Below, in pieces: positions 13,985 through 26,030 of a DNA stretch of 64,000 nucleotides. Source of the stretch: Holacanthus passer (lineage: Eukaryota > Chordata > Actinopteri > Pomacanthidae); contig JAFREQ010000043.1 of the NCBI GenBank assembly GCA_025331565.1, forward strand, positions 4,225,001-4,289,000. The letters run 5' to 3'. Under the pieces are notes generated by a model, which was given only the letters and a program-made list of their open reading frames with translations, made no database searches and was not told where the DNA came from. How positions within the stretch are numbered: position 1 is the stretch's first letter; each line of letters opens with the position of its first letter. The position numbers were made by a program, and so were the translations under genes.

Positions 13985-14010
<26 letters not shown>
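13985..14010. repeat. (GT)n microsatellite
   Basis: About 13 GT units, with imperfect GT sequence for 25 nt before it. Confidence 0.95.
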
Positions 14011-14836
14011 ATGGAGCGAGGCCGTAAGATAAACACCTCATATTGCAACTCCTATTTCCCAATCTTTGTCAGTCCATTTCCTTGAGACACTCACTCACAA
14101 TAAAAAAAAACATACTGCAGCCCAATTTTTCTAAAGTTTTATAAACTGTGCCTTTCATTCTCCCTTCCACAATTACTCTCTATCGCTTTTCCTCCATCTC
14201 TGCTGCCCATAAGGAAGAAAATGTCTTCTCTTTACTGTTTCTTTCCCCTCCTCATCTCTCTTTATCTCTGTTTATCTCTCCACTCACTTTCAGAGACATT
14301 TTTCCTGCCTCCCTCCCTCCCTCTCATCTTCCTCCCATTCCGAACAGTGTCAAACTCTGTCTCATTTCCTGTTGTTGACTTGGCCCTTGTCCTCTACCCT
14401 CATCTGTCCATCAGCCCCATCTGAACCTCATCTGATCTGGCTCTCGAACGCCGCCCAACTCTCTTCCCCCCCACCTGTTTTCAGTCAAAGTAGAATTTCT
14501 TCCGCCCAATCTCATCCTTGCTATCTCAATTTCTCCACTTTTCCCCATGTCTGTCTCTCTCTCCCTCCCTCTGATCCCTCTCTATCGTATTTTCACCACT
14601 CCATTGTCTCAGCCCATTAGGCAGACACAAATCCGTTTGGAGACTGAGCCTCGGCGCAGCCCCGTCCTCGCTCTCCTGGGCCCCGGTGCAGCCAGGAGGA
14701 AGCTCTCAGGAGAGGCAGACTCTGGCTCGTGGCCGGGGGAAATCCATTTAAACCTCTGCCACAAGACACTGCTCTTTCCTGCTGCCTGGTGCACTTAGGG
14801 CACGTGTGCTTAATGAATGTTACTGTACCTGCACGC

Positions 14837-14857
14837 GCACACACACACACACACACT
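14837..14857. repeat. (CA)n microsatellite
   Basis: About 10 CA units. Confidence 0.9.
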
Positions 14858-16530
14858 GCATTCCTTAACAATCCCCCCCTCACTGTTTCTCCCACATCTT
14901 TCCATAAAAAAAAAATCATTTTTACATAACATAACCATTCGTGCACCAGGAGAGTGGTTGGAGAGCTCTAAAAAGATTTATATGTTTTTAGGACATAGGG
15001 TTATAGTGGCGTTGAGGGTTAAAGACACATGTGGCCACAGTTCAGGGGTAAGATATTTAGATATTGAGGAGAGTGGAGAAGGTGTGCGCATGTGTGAGCG
15101 TTGTGCTGTGAGAAAGTGTGTGTGCACTAGAGCAGCTTTTGTATGTGCGCTTGGAAGAGCGGCGTTTTAAATGGGAGTGGATGGTTCCCTGCCATTTCTC
15201 CCCAGAGTGCTCTAATGAGAGGGAACAGAGAGAAGAGTTCCAGTGGTGGCCGCTGGCCTCGCCACGTCAGGGCGACTCATGTCTCTGCTGGTACAAAGAC
15301 CTGTTGACACCACAGGGTCAGCAGACAAACTGGAGGACGACGGCGTGGAGACGAGGATGGCTGAGATGAGACTGAGACTCTGCGAGGCCCCTGAATCAAA
15401 CAGCGTCAAGCAAGCTCTCAACAGCAGAAGGAAATGTTGTCAGTGTTTTAATAAAGGCTTCGCTTTGCCTGCGTGGAAAGTTTCATTTTTCTTTAAATGG
15501 TTATTATTTAATAGCAGCTGGATTTATGCACAAAGTACCAAATGAATGAGCTGATTTTGTGGAATGGGGTCCAAGCCTAGATCCCAGGCGGACACAGATA
15601 AAGCAGCAGCAGATTGCTTTATCCCATTAGGCAAGGCCTAGTAAATAGGCAGAGATCTAGCTCTCTGTTCTGGTGCAATCTCCAGCTGATCCTGTCACTG
15701 GCATCAGAACTGTTGGCAGTGTGTCTTTCAAGTCAGACACCCCAGCTTACCCCGTCTGTCTGCCTGCCTGTCTGTCTGCAGCCAGAGTTAATACTGATAC
15801 AGTTTGGTCATAGGGGATGAGATGAGAAATACAAATGCTACACAGGGCACTTTTAAAGCAAATTGTCTGCACAAAGTAGAGCCTTGCTGAATCTAACCAG
15901 GACTTGTAAGAATACCCTTATGGCAAACACGCCAAAACTCTGATACAATCTAGAAAAATGCACAGCAAAACTTCTACAGTAGTTTAAGCTGTGGAGGCAG
16001 ATCTAGAGTCCTTACATCTAACTTTTATTAATAAAAAACTCTGTAACATGGTGATGTAATGCAGACAAGACAAGCTCTCACCAGAGTGACCTCAGTAAAT
16101 ACAGCCATGATTGACAGCAAAGTGCCGTCAATCAAAATGAAATCCAGCAGAGATTTGAGTGCAGTGACTGGCCTTGCAAGGACCAAACAGCATTACATCT
16201 GAGGCTACAGTCACAATTTAAGTAGTGGAGGTGTATTGGAGTTGGCTTGGCATAGTTTTGTAAGTTGTTATTTTTTTTGTAACAACCATCAATATTATAC
16301 ATTTTATGCAGTGGCAGCAGTCACAGGTAAGGACACTACATTTAGCAGTGCTGACCAGCACTTTCCATTCACTGTTTCCAAGGTGAGCCGCTCTTTATAT
16401 CTGAACACTCAAACCACCCACACATACTTCCTCATACAATTACTGTAAATGGGAAACTTTTTTTTGTTTTTACATAACCTGTGCTGCTTGAAAATGAGTG
16501 CAGTTACTGAAGAAGGACTGAGTGTCCTAC

Positions 16531-17169
16531 CTTGGCAGCCATGATCATGGAGGAGCCCCCGCGGACTCCGAGGATGGGGATGTGGGTCTGGGCTGAAATG
16601 AAGTCAAGGATTTGGGCGATGGCCTCCTGGTCGGTGTCGTCCCCAAACACCACACCCTGGAGCCAGTGCTCCGTCATTAGGTCACAGATGCTCTTGATGA
16701 TGCTTTTAGGGTCTGTCTCATTCATGGTCAGCACCTCCACGTTGGGCGCCATGTGGAGGAAGTCCTCCTTCTCCCGAGCCCCGGCCAGCGCCACCTCGCT
16801 GGAGTTGCCCACCAGGACGACAGCGATGCTGAGGCCGCGCAGGATGTTGGGCAGGGCCATGTGGTGGGGAGGGGGCTGGGGGATGGGGATGTAGTGGCCG
16901 CCACCGCCTCCCCCGCCCTTCTCTCTCCGTGAGTGGCAGGCCGGGGGCAGGTGGAGAAGGCAGAGCAGCAGGAGAAGGAGGGAGAGGAAGAGAGAGGCGC
17001 TGGTGTGGCGGTGGAGCGACGGAGCCGGGGGCGGGTGGAGGGCTCGGACTCGCCTCTCTTGCTCCTGGGCGACCGAGGGGGCGGAGGAGAAGGCCCCGGC
17101 TCGGCCACGAGGCGGGGAGGGGCTGCGGCAGCCGCAGACAGGCATGGTGGAGGAGTGGGAGAGTAATAC
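16531..17169 (-). CDS. grin2b: First coding exon of an NMDA receptor GluN2B-like subunit (partial gene)
   Basis: GluN2B is a glutamate-binding subunit of the synaptic NMDA-type cation channel. This exon encodes the N-terminus and the first part of the extracellular amino-terminal domain. The coding part is 17145 down to 16531, 205 codons ending in phase 0 at a good donor (AAG|GTAGGA); a CTCTCCAG acceptor precedes 17169, leaving 24 nt of 5' UTR. A hydrophobic core (about residues 50-68) looks like a signal peptide, followed by a poly-Gly stretch. The domain proper starts near residue 106 and carries MNETDPKS, ICDLM, DDTDQEAIAQILDFISAQT and GGSSMIM, closest to GluN2B among GluN2A-D as I recall them. 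Cys154 aligns with human Cys86; sequons lie at N114 and N142. Odd points: the pre-domain region is about 105 residues rather than about 30, and Arg195 replaces the His127 position. The start chosen is ACC-ATG at 17145; an in-frame Met96 would skip the signal peptide. Fish carry two grin2b copies and I cannot say which this is. Remaining exons are outside the window. Confidence 0.92.
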
Positions 17170-17171
17170 CT

Positions 17172-17330
17172 GGAGAGATGGAGGAAGAGGAGGAGAGGAA
17201 CAGAAGGAGATGGAGGTAGAGAAAAAAGGAGGGGGAGGCAGAGATTTGATAAAGCAAGATAACAAGAGAGAAAATAAAGGGGAAAAAGAGAGGTGGGAGA
17301 TGGAGAGAAGGAGACAGAGGTTAACATAGC
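17172..17330 (-). repeat. Long CT-rich tract ahead of the grin2b coding exon
   Basis: On the minus strand this is about 150 nt of almost pure CT-rich sequence leading to the CTCTCCAG acceptor. It can serve as an unusually long polypyrimidine tract. On the plus strand it reads as GA/GGA repeats with few interruptions. Confidence 0.7.
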
Positions 17331-18734
17331 ACCATGCAACATTGATTGAATAAAGTGAATTGCCGAGAGGCTACATGCATCATATAAATCAATGCATATC
17401 AATGTCAGTCTGCAGAAGTGGGGCATCGAGGGGGGAGAATAAAGGAGGAGAGGGAAACCTTGTGGAAAACAAGGCTTTAAAGACTCAAAGAGGGATAAGA
17501 GGAGAGGTCACACTTGGCACACATAAATAGTGCATAAACACACACACACAGACACATGGCACGATGGCGTATAGTTTACGTATAATCTCACACGGATCAA
17601 TAATTCATGTGGAGTGTTCGGAAGCAGCATTATGGTATGTATTATGGAGGACATAAACTCTCCCTCCAGATGAGATGCTGGCGTCTTGACAGGGAGAGGA
17701 GCGAGGGAGGGAGGGAAGGAAGGAAGGAGGGAAGAAGGAAGCAAGTCATACAGGGAATGTAAAACGAGAGAAAGGGTAGATGGAGGAAAAGACGGCTCCA
17801 CGCCAAACTCCGACTGACTGACAAACTGTCTGGAGCGAGATGAGTGACACGCCAACCCGAGACGCAGACAAACCGACTGACGCCGAAATTGATTAAGTGA
17901 TTGACGGCGGAGGCGCTCGGAGCAACTCGCAAGACTTTGATATGATACCCGCCCTCCTCCCTCCCTCAACCCCCATTGGCCTAGTTTAGCACTCAGAGCC
18001 GTTTGCTGTCCATCCCTCCATCCGTCCACCTCCCTCCCACGTTCTACTTGACCGTATCTCTCTCCGACTCCCTCTCCTCTGTGCTTATTTATAGAGCTTT
18101 TCATTAATGGGGATGTAGAGAGGGGAGGAAGGGCCATGAAAGAAGTGAGAGAGGGAGAGGAAGATCCAGAGGAGACGAGGGGAGGAGAGGCGAGGCAAGA
18201 TGATGGCAGCAAGGTGGGACGGCAACACGGCTGCAGACAGAGGCCGACATGAAAGAGAGGCTTTCCGAGCAAGACGTGTGTGTTCGCTGTATGTTTACAT
18301 CGGAGTGTGTGGGAGGGCGTGTGTCCTCTTGAGTTTCTCAGCATATAGTCAGCGTGGGTGTACAGTCGGTGGGAATAGATGTTCAGCTCGGTTTTGTGGG
18401 CAGAGATACCCAGGACAGTGTGGGTGTAGTTGCTCATAAACTTGTTCTGAGTGGTGTATTGTGCATATATCTCATACATGACCGCCTTTAACGAGGAAGA
18501 TGGAAGGTACAAAGAAACACAAAAACACTAAAACAATAACCACCCTGTGAAGCTGACAGCTAATAAGACAGGAAATGACAGAGAGGAAGAAAAAGCAAGA
18601 AGGAGATTGAGAGAAGGATAAAGGGATGTATGCGGAGATGACAGAACAACTTCTTTAGGGAAAACTAATTGCTGGAGGTTCGTCAGCTCTAATTACAGGT
18701 CCCTGTGTTAATAGTCAATTGCGCACCACTCTCC

Positions 18735-19227
18735 GGGAAGGACGGAGAGGTGGGAGGGAAGGAAGGAGGGAGGGATGATGAGAGGCACGAGGAGACAGAG
18801 AAGGGGGGAGGGGAGTGGGAGGAAACGAGAGAGAGAGAGAGACAGAGTGTAAACTGAGGAGGACCTTGGTGAGACAAGAGAAAGATGAAAGGAAGCAGAG
18901 AGGAGAGGAAGAAAGAGGGACGGGAGAGAAGAGGAGGAATGGAAAGAAAGAGAGAATGAGAGAGAGACAGAAATAGAAGGGATAGAGAGAGAGAGAAAGA
19001 GAGAGAGAAACGAAAGAAAGAGACAGAGACAAAAATAGAAAGAGAGAGAGAGGGAGACAAACAGAGAGAGAGACTGATAGAGAGACAAAGAGAGAGAGAG
19101 GGAGACAGACAGAGAGACATAGAGCGAGACAACAGACAGATACAATTAGAGAGAGAGAGGGACAGACACAGACAGAGACACAGATAGAGAGAGACAGACA
19201 GACAGCGAGACAGACATAGAGAGAGAT
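18735..19227. repeat. Long polypurine (GA)/(GACA) tract
   Basis: Nearly 500 nt of GA-dominated sequence with many gagaga and gacagaca runs. The 145-196-codon minus-strand frames here are Ser/Leu low-complexity artefacts. Confidence 0.9.
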
Positions 19228-19338
19228 GCCCTCTTTGAATCTGGACTTCTCTGGCAGCACTCTGTTTCCATGGCAACAATTAAAATAGGCCTACATGTGC
19301 ACACATACAGACACAGTTGATGGACACAGAGATAGATA

Positions 19339-19362
19339 CACACACACACACACACACACACA
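19339..19362. repeat. (CA)n microsatellite
   Basis: About 12 CA units. Confidence 0.9.
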
Positions 19363-19599
19363 ATATACACACACATTTTGCAATAAGCATTGATCATGTA
19401 AATGCAGCGACCGCACACTCTGCTGTGCATCCTTAAAATGGGTTTATTTTACACGCCAATTCCTCTCACACACAGATTATCATGACACATTTTACACAGC
19501 AACACACACACACACCGAAAACACTTTTTCATGCATACGTACACCAAACTCACCGTCTCCCTCTTGCTCCATGTTACACACAGTAGCCTGCAGCTGCAC

Positions 19600-19650
19600 A
19601 CACACACAGGGACTCGACACACACACAGGGACTCGACACACACACACATG
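19600..19650. repeat. Short tandem repeat with unit cacacacacagggactcga
   Basis: Two near-exact copies of a roughly 20-nt unit, followed by a third partial CA copy. Confidence 0.8.
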
Positions 19651-22177
19651 CACACACACCCCCGGGGTAGAGATTATATTAGCCAATGCACTGTGTAACT
19701 CCAATGATCATTCAGAAAGATGAGGCCATTAAAAAGTCCCACAGAGAGTCAAAGCATGTCTCATAAAGAAACACAAAAGGCGTGTATTAAACCGTAGATT
19801 ACACGAGTGAGGTTATGACACCAAATGACCCCATTTCCCCGTCAGCCAGCCCTCGCGTCTCACCCACCATTTGCTCTATTAGCCACACCAGCGCACACAG
19901 CATCCATATCAGTTACACACGGGTGGACCGCAGATAGCCTCTACCAGGCCGAGACCCAGAGGTCCAAACCCCCACACACACACTGCTTCTCCCAAACCTT
20001 TATTTTGTTTCATTTGGTGGTGAACGTTGTCTGAACGCACATGCACAAATATATTTAACAAAGGGAAAGTGTGTGTGACATGTATGCATATCAACTAAAC
20101 AATAAAATGATCTTGTGTGTAGATAAGAGGTAAAACAACTAATCAATAGGTTGATGGATTGAAAAGTAATCAAATATATTAGGCAAAAATGACTAAAATT
20201 CACAGATTCCAGTTTTTCAAATATAAATATTTTCTGGTTTTCTTGCCTTCTCCGATAATAAACTGAGTATCTTTAGGTTTTGGACTGTTGGTCAGACAAA
20301 ACAAGGTCTTCAAGACTCAAATTTATGACTTAATAAGCAATCATTTAAGTTCAAGTGCAGTAATTATTTATCAAGAGTTTAGTCTATTAATGATCAAATA
20401 ATCAACTTTATCAGGGTGTGTTAGATCCACACAGCAGCCTAGCAACAACTCAATACCTGAAAAAACAAGGCACGTCCAAAAATCCATACTAACATAATAT
20501 TTAGTCCACTAAAACAGTATGTGTGATTTTTGTCTGTCCGAAACTTCATTATGAAACCAATAGCATGTGAAGTGTATTTCCGGGGAAATATTACAGAAGC
20601 AGAAGAGGGAGCAACAGGATGACGTAATTAAATGAGCTCTAGTCAAAGCTCAAACAGTAAAAACACAATGGATATGTGGCATTTCTGTTCTTTGATTCTG
20701 TTGATGAACGTTACAGTTTTCTCATCTCTCCACACAGGTCTGATGTTTTAGTCTGCTGCTATTTATTTGTTTTTGTTTCTCACAGTGGAGTGGAAGCTTA
20801 ATTTCTTTTTTTTTTTTTTTGGTGTTTCCACTCAGATTTTTTTATGTGCAAATTGCAAATGTGCATGAATACAGGTGGATGGAAATGCATTTATTGTAAG
20901 AAGCTGACGTCACCATGGGCCCTGGGAGGGGAGTTTTTTGCTGTTTGTCATTTTATACATTAATTGAGAAACTACATTTAATAGATAAGGGAATTGAGAA
21001 AGTATCAGTATATTGATCAAAAAGTCATTTGTTGTAGCCTTTCATTTTTTTGCCAACCAGGATCTGCAGGAATTTTTTTGCCGGCAACTGACTGCAAGAC
21101 AATGTGCTAAACACACATAAACTCCTACTAACACATCTCAAAGTTGCAACGCAATCTGTCTGACTGACCCAGTGAAACATGCTTTTAACGGATATGAAGC
21201 CACGTTTACTTCCAAAAGCGAAAAATAGTCTGAGTAATAGAGCGGGATTGAGGACAGTACATTGCTGTACTCCAGTCCCTATTGTCTAGTTATGACTGCT
21301 TGCGCCTGCTTGTTACTGTACAGATCCAACAAGGCTTTAGGCAATTAGGTAAGAATGCAGTGTTTCAAGTAGTTACCCACCTCAACCAAACAAAACCAGG
21401 TACTAAGTGGGCCCAAATGGACAATAAATGGGGTAATAGTCATTAATGAATGCCGAGGCTAACACGGCTCATATTGCTGTAGTGGAAAGTTGACAGAGCA
21501 GGGGATATGAGGCATGACGCAGATATTACAGCTCTGTAATTGGCTTCCCTCTCTCTCTCTTTTTTTTTTTTGTCAGCTATAAATCACACAATTATATCTG
21601 GCGGGGAGTCCACGGTGGATCTCTGCATGTGTCAAATGCAGACCGACTATTAGAGGCCGGGGTCAAACAAACACAAGCTGCAACACACATACATGCTATC
21701 AGGAAACACAGCCTTTGCAGTCAATCAAAATACCTTGCCTGGTCTTACAGGTGAACAAATAGGCACCACATTGTTCAAGCTCTGTATTTAATAGATGTGA
21801 GTGAACAGCACTCCTTTCCAATCACAACATATTCTGCTCTCGCAGTAATAAATCCACACAGGACAGGAAGCATTACTGCTGAGAATGGTGTGTGCGCTTG
21901 TGGGCAGCACAAATGTGTGTGTGCAGTTGATGAATTTGGTTTGAAAGGTTGTGAACAGCGCTCGCAGTGGCTTGCTCTCCCTAATGCATTTTTAGAGGTG
22001 ACATTTATGTTTTTTTTTGTTCAAATGAAACCCGGCAGAAAAATGTAACCTTAGCGCTAATCTTCAGCGACGAGGTGTCTTTGATTTGAAATTGATTCGA
22101 CGGCGGGCAGCACATGACAATATTAAACACATTTCTCAGTCCAGGGTAGCATTTCGAGGAGGCGAGCCCCCCTGACG

Positions 22178-22201
22178 CCCCCCGGGGGGGGAGGGGGGGG
22201 T
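22178..22201. repeat. C-run/G-run palindrome with long G tracts
   Basis: A run of C joins directly to runs of about eight and nine G separated by a single A. The junction is a perfect CCCCCC/GGGGGG palindrome and the G runs could form a quadruplex. Confidence 0.7.
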
Positions 22202-25200
22202 GACCAGGCCATGGCGCGGGGTCACTGCGTCGCATACTGATGAGTGGAAGAAATCAGCTGGATACTGGACTCGCTGCCAAACCTGTGGTACGTGACAATA
22301 TGAAAGAAATGCTGGTCTAATGTGTGAACTCATTATAAACTGCTCTGATAAATATTCATGCAGCCTGTCTGTGCAGCCTGCTGTGGAGGTGGAAGGTGGT
22401 GTGTGAGTGTGCATCTGTGTGTGTGTGTGTGAGATGATGTGTTTGGACCTGTGTCTGTACATGATGTTCTGAAGCATCCACTCACCAGCCCCCTCACCGA
22501 AGCAGTCCAGCCAGGCTCCGCAATCACATGTTCACTGAGGCTCCACAACCAATCCACTGGCATAATGGTGTCTATTTCCAGAAAGTGGGGACGCTGAAGC
22601 CCCCATCGCTCTCTTCCTCCCCGATTTACTCTCTCTTTCTTTCAGTTTAACTCTATTTATCTCTTCCTCTCCCCGGTTTTTATCATTTTGTCTCTTCGAA
22701 CAATGCTTCCTCTCAATTCTCCCACTTATCTCTCTCTTGCGCTCGCGCTCTCTCGTCGCCCTCTTCTCATTGTGTGGTAAGTGTCAGGTTTGTCGATGGT
22801 TTTATTTGCATGAAAACTGGAGGACAAAGGCGACTGGTAATTTTTCACGTTTATTGCCTCGTTTGATATTTAGGAGGACAGCAGAAGACGTTAGGAAAGA
22901 GGCAATCTCTCTATCTCTGCGGATGACTTCAAAACGTCTATGGTGCGAGTGCATTATCTTAACCGCTAAGTCAGGCGTGCTGTAGTGGCTTCATTTCTCC
23001 TTTTAATTGAAATGAGAATGTCATGATGAAAGCTTCACGTATCAGAAGCAGCAGCAGCAGTGGCGGAATAAGTACCAGGAGTTTGAAAAATTGCCCGTTA
23101 CGTCAAAACCCACGCTCGCTCGAGGCTACTTACGAGTATGATTCTTTTGTCGGTGCTAGCTTGTGATTTCATTACAAGAAATTAACAGGCGAGGAGGGGA
23201 AACTTCATCTTTGGCTTTTAGCGTTCTGCAGGGAGAGGGACTCGAAAGACTCGACGCGGGGACTATTTTTGACAGCTATAATGTAATGCCGTTGAGTTGT
23301 TTGGCACCACATCGTGCCTTTCTTTGTGTTTCCAGGCTAAACCCTCAGGTGGCACCTTGCCCCGACCCAGAACAAGTGCTGACAGGTGATGAAAGAAAAC
23401 GTTACCTGGACAACCTCTTTGACCACACAGCGGCGAGACGTGGGGGCGGCTGATCACACACACACAACCTGTGGCACCGTGGTGGGTGGGAGGAAGGGAA
23501 CAGACTACCCAGGGCCTAAAGTGAAACACTTGTTGTTGCCTTCAAGTCCCTATTTAAAGATTGCTTAAAGGGTTATTTATCTTTTTTAGAGCTATAAAAT
23601 TGGCTGTTGTCAAAATGGCAGAAGTAGAAATGTTCCCTCATAGATGCAGATTTTGAAGAGAGGACAGAAGACTGAGATCAGAAAATGAATATGTGGACTT
23701 TAAGCTTTGGATAATCAGACATACAGATGTTTGTCATATATGGAATAATTATGGCAGGAGGATAGCAGCGGGGGGCACAGTCACTTCCTGTGCGTCAGCT
23801 CTATAATTACGCCTCTGCACACATTCCCCACTTTATTTCTAAGTTAAGTGTCTGTGCGTGATTCGTGTGTGTGTGTGCATGCTGTATCATCCAGTCTGTT
23901 GCAGCTCTAAGGCTCCCCTGCTTGTCTGTGTCTCTGCTGTGGGACCACTGCATCTATGGTGAACAGGAAGAGCCCTGGGTGAGCTAACTAACCACACCGG
24001 CAACCTACTGAGGGAGCCGGTACACAATGCATTTTAGTCTGGATGAGCTGCATGTGATATTAAAAGTGAAATCCTGTCCGACTCTCCAGCTGCTGCTGCC
24101 GGCTCAGTGAGAGAGTCCTGCTCAGACAATCATCAATATTATCCACAGGTCTATACTTTATTTTCCAATTCAGTCTGGCAGAAGAACGAAGCGCGCCTCA
24201 GGCACCATCTGGAACAAACTATCGATTTCAAAATATTGTTAATTTGTTTCCTCTTTTAATTTCTACACACACTGGATGTACAGTAGGGAGCCAAGTGTTA
24301 TATCAATTGGACTGTTTTGTTTCCAGAAATTGTATAGCATGCAGGGATTTGCGTCAGAGGATGCCATGAGGAAGTTTATAAGTTTTCATGCATGACTGTC
24401 AGGGAGTAATAGGGGTTGAAATGTATGTGCACAACAGTTGCACATATACTCGAAAGCTGCGCATGACACACTTCAGAGATGTGACAGCTCTAACATGGGA
24501 TACACGTAAGTCAATTAACTGAGCTGACTATTAGTTTCAGGGTATAATTGGGGATTACTCCTGCTATTACAGTGTTGTTCCAGCAACTATGTGGTTGACT
24601 GAAATCCATTTTAAGCTCACTTGTATTTAAAAAATGACACAGGTGATAAAATTCCTCAATTAGTAGTGAGCGTGCAGTAGGCTTCCATGTTTTTAAAATA
24701 GCAAGCAAAGATTAATGAAGGTAATAAAGGTAGATTTTTCCTTCATCTGTCTGTTGTAGTCTTACTGAGGAACCAAAGAGCCTGTAGTTCCCTCTCAGAG
24801 AGTGGTGTACAGGACGGTGCCAAGACAACAGAAGGCAAGAGCAGGCAGTGGGTGCATTCATAAAACCAGTATTGAATGCATCATGATTCCTAAAAATTTA
24901 CATGAAATTGGTTAGGAATGGACTTAATATGACAAGCTGAATTTGATCCATGCTCACTGGCATAAAGCCCAAGTCTTAACAGTCTGCAGCGCTCGTATTG
25001 GATGCGATTTAAGGTAAGCCCTCAGACAAATCATGTGGCTTTTCCCAATTATAAGACAGTATGAAGTGGCCGTACTTAATGAATTAATAAAATTATGAGG
25101 ATCATAAAATTCCATCTGGCCTCCAGCCAAAGGTCTGTGTGAATATATACAAGAAGCAGGGCAAAAATCATGTAAATGCCAAACCAAAGAAATTAGCGAG

Positions 25201-26010
25201 GGCCATTTACAACTTCCCACTGTTATTCAAACTTGCACAAACAGAAGAGTGCCAGCTAGTCAATTATGTGAAGATCAGGTTTATTATCCGTTTCAAAATA
25301 TGCACCAACCCTGTAACCTTTCACAACATAATGCAACACCTCCTTTCATAAATATACAGTGCACTTATTTGCCCTGATTATATTGCACACGACTCTTCAT
25401 TGTTATCTATCAGAGGTTCAAAGATCTTCTGCAAGGCAACTGGCCAATACTCTGCTCAGCTGCCCGGACCCTCGACTTTCAGGCTGTATTTCAGGATCTG
25501 AAGCAAGTGCTCACTGGTACACTAATTCTGGATTATGTGAGGCTCTCAGAGTTGTAATGGACAGTCACTGAGTGTTCCACCTTACAAATATCACGCTTGA
25601 TATCAAATATTGGCCCTAATTGAATAACAACAGCGCAGACCTGCTGCCCAACCTCCCAGCAGCTGTCTCTGGCCACAGAGCTGCCCAGCGAGCCCACATC
25701 CCGTCCAAAGGAGGCTCCCACAGGACACACGACAGCGTGAGGGGAAGAGCGAGGCATCGGCACAGCTCCGGACTCACTTGGCTAATTCACTGGGCAGACA
25801 CAGTCACAGTGTGAGGCTCTTTCTCATCGTTTCCTGAGCTGTGGCAGCTGTTGAACGGGTAAAAGCGCCTGCAGCTGTTTGATGATGTGCTGGTCCTGCA
25901 GCTGAGGAAGTCAGACATGGGGATGATGCACGATCAACTTGCTCGTCCATACACCTCCATCAAGCTGGGGTCCATACCAGAGTGAAAACAGTTTGGTCTA
26001 GTCTCAGGTG

Positions 26011-26030
26011 GTGTGTGTGTGTGTGTGTGT
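26011..26030. repeat. (GT)n microsatellite
   Basis: 10 GT units. Confidence 0.9.

Larger units (their letters stand above)
1..16530 (-). other. Probable grin2b intron, no coding exon recognised
   Basis: The grin2b exon ends at 16531 with a clean donor. No minus-strand frame in 1-16530 shows the continuing amino-terminal domain or any later NMDA receptor exon, so this is read as an intron of at least 16.5 kb. It holds CA/GT microsatellites, GA-rich tracts, a diverged interspersed repeat (4690-5240), an inverted-repeat element (10683-10973), a tRNA-like fragment (2543-2615) and a small CpG-rich patch (805-890). The open frames present are short, start arbitrarily and have repeat-driven composition. 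Confidence 0.75.

Noticed and set aside
1..16530. Search for the next grin2b exon
   Set aside because: No minus-strand frame shows the expected continuation of the amino-terminal domain, so the exon is taken to be outside the window.
17508..18512. 334-codon minus-strand frame upstream of grin2b
   Set aside because: Composition is Ser/Leu/Pro from CT-rich sequence; no domain was recognised and it does not join grin2b in a sensible way.
18689..19279. Overlapping 145-196-codon minus-strand frames
   Set aside because: All three minus-strand frames are open because of (GA)n; they are low-complexity Ser/Leu/Val.
20440..20640. Possible repeat (ccatactaacataatattta...)
   Set aside because: It feels repeat-like but I could not place it in a family or find its ends.
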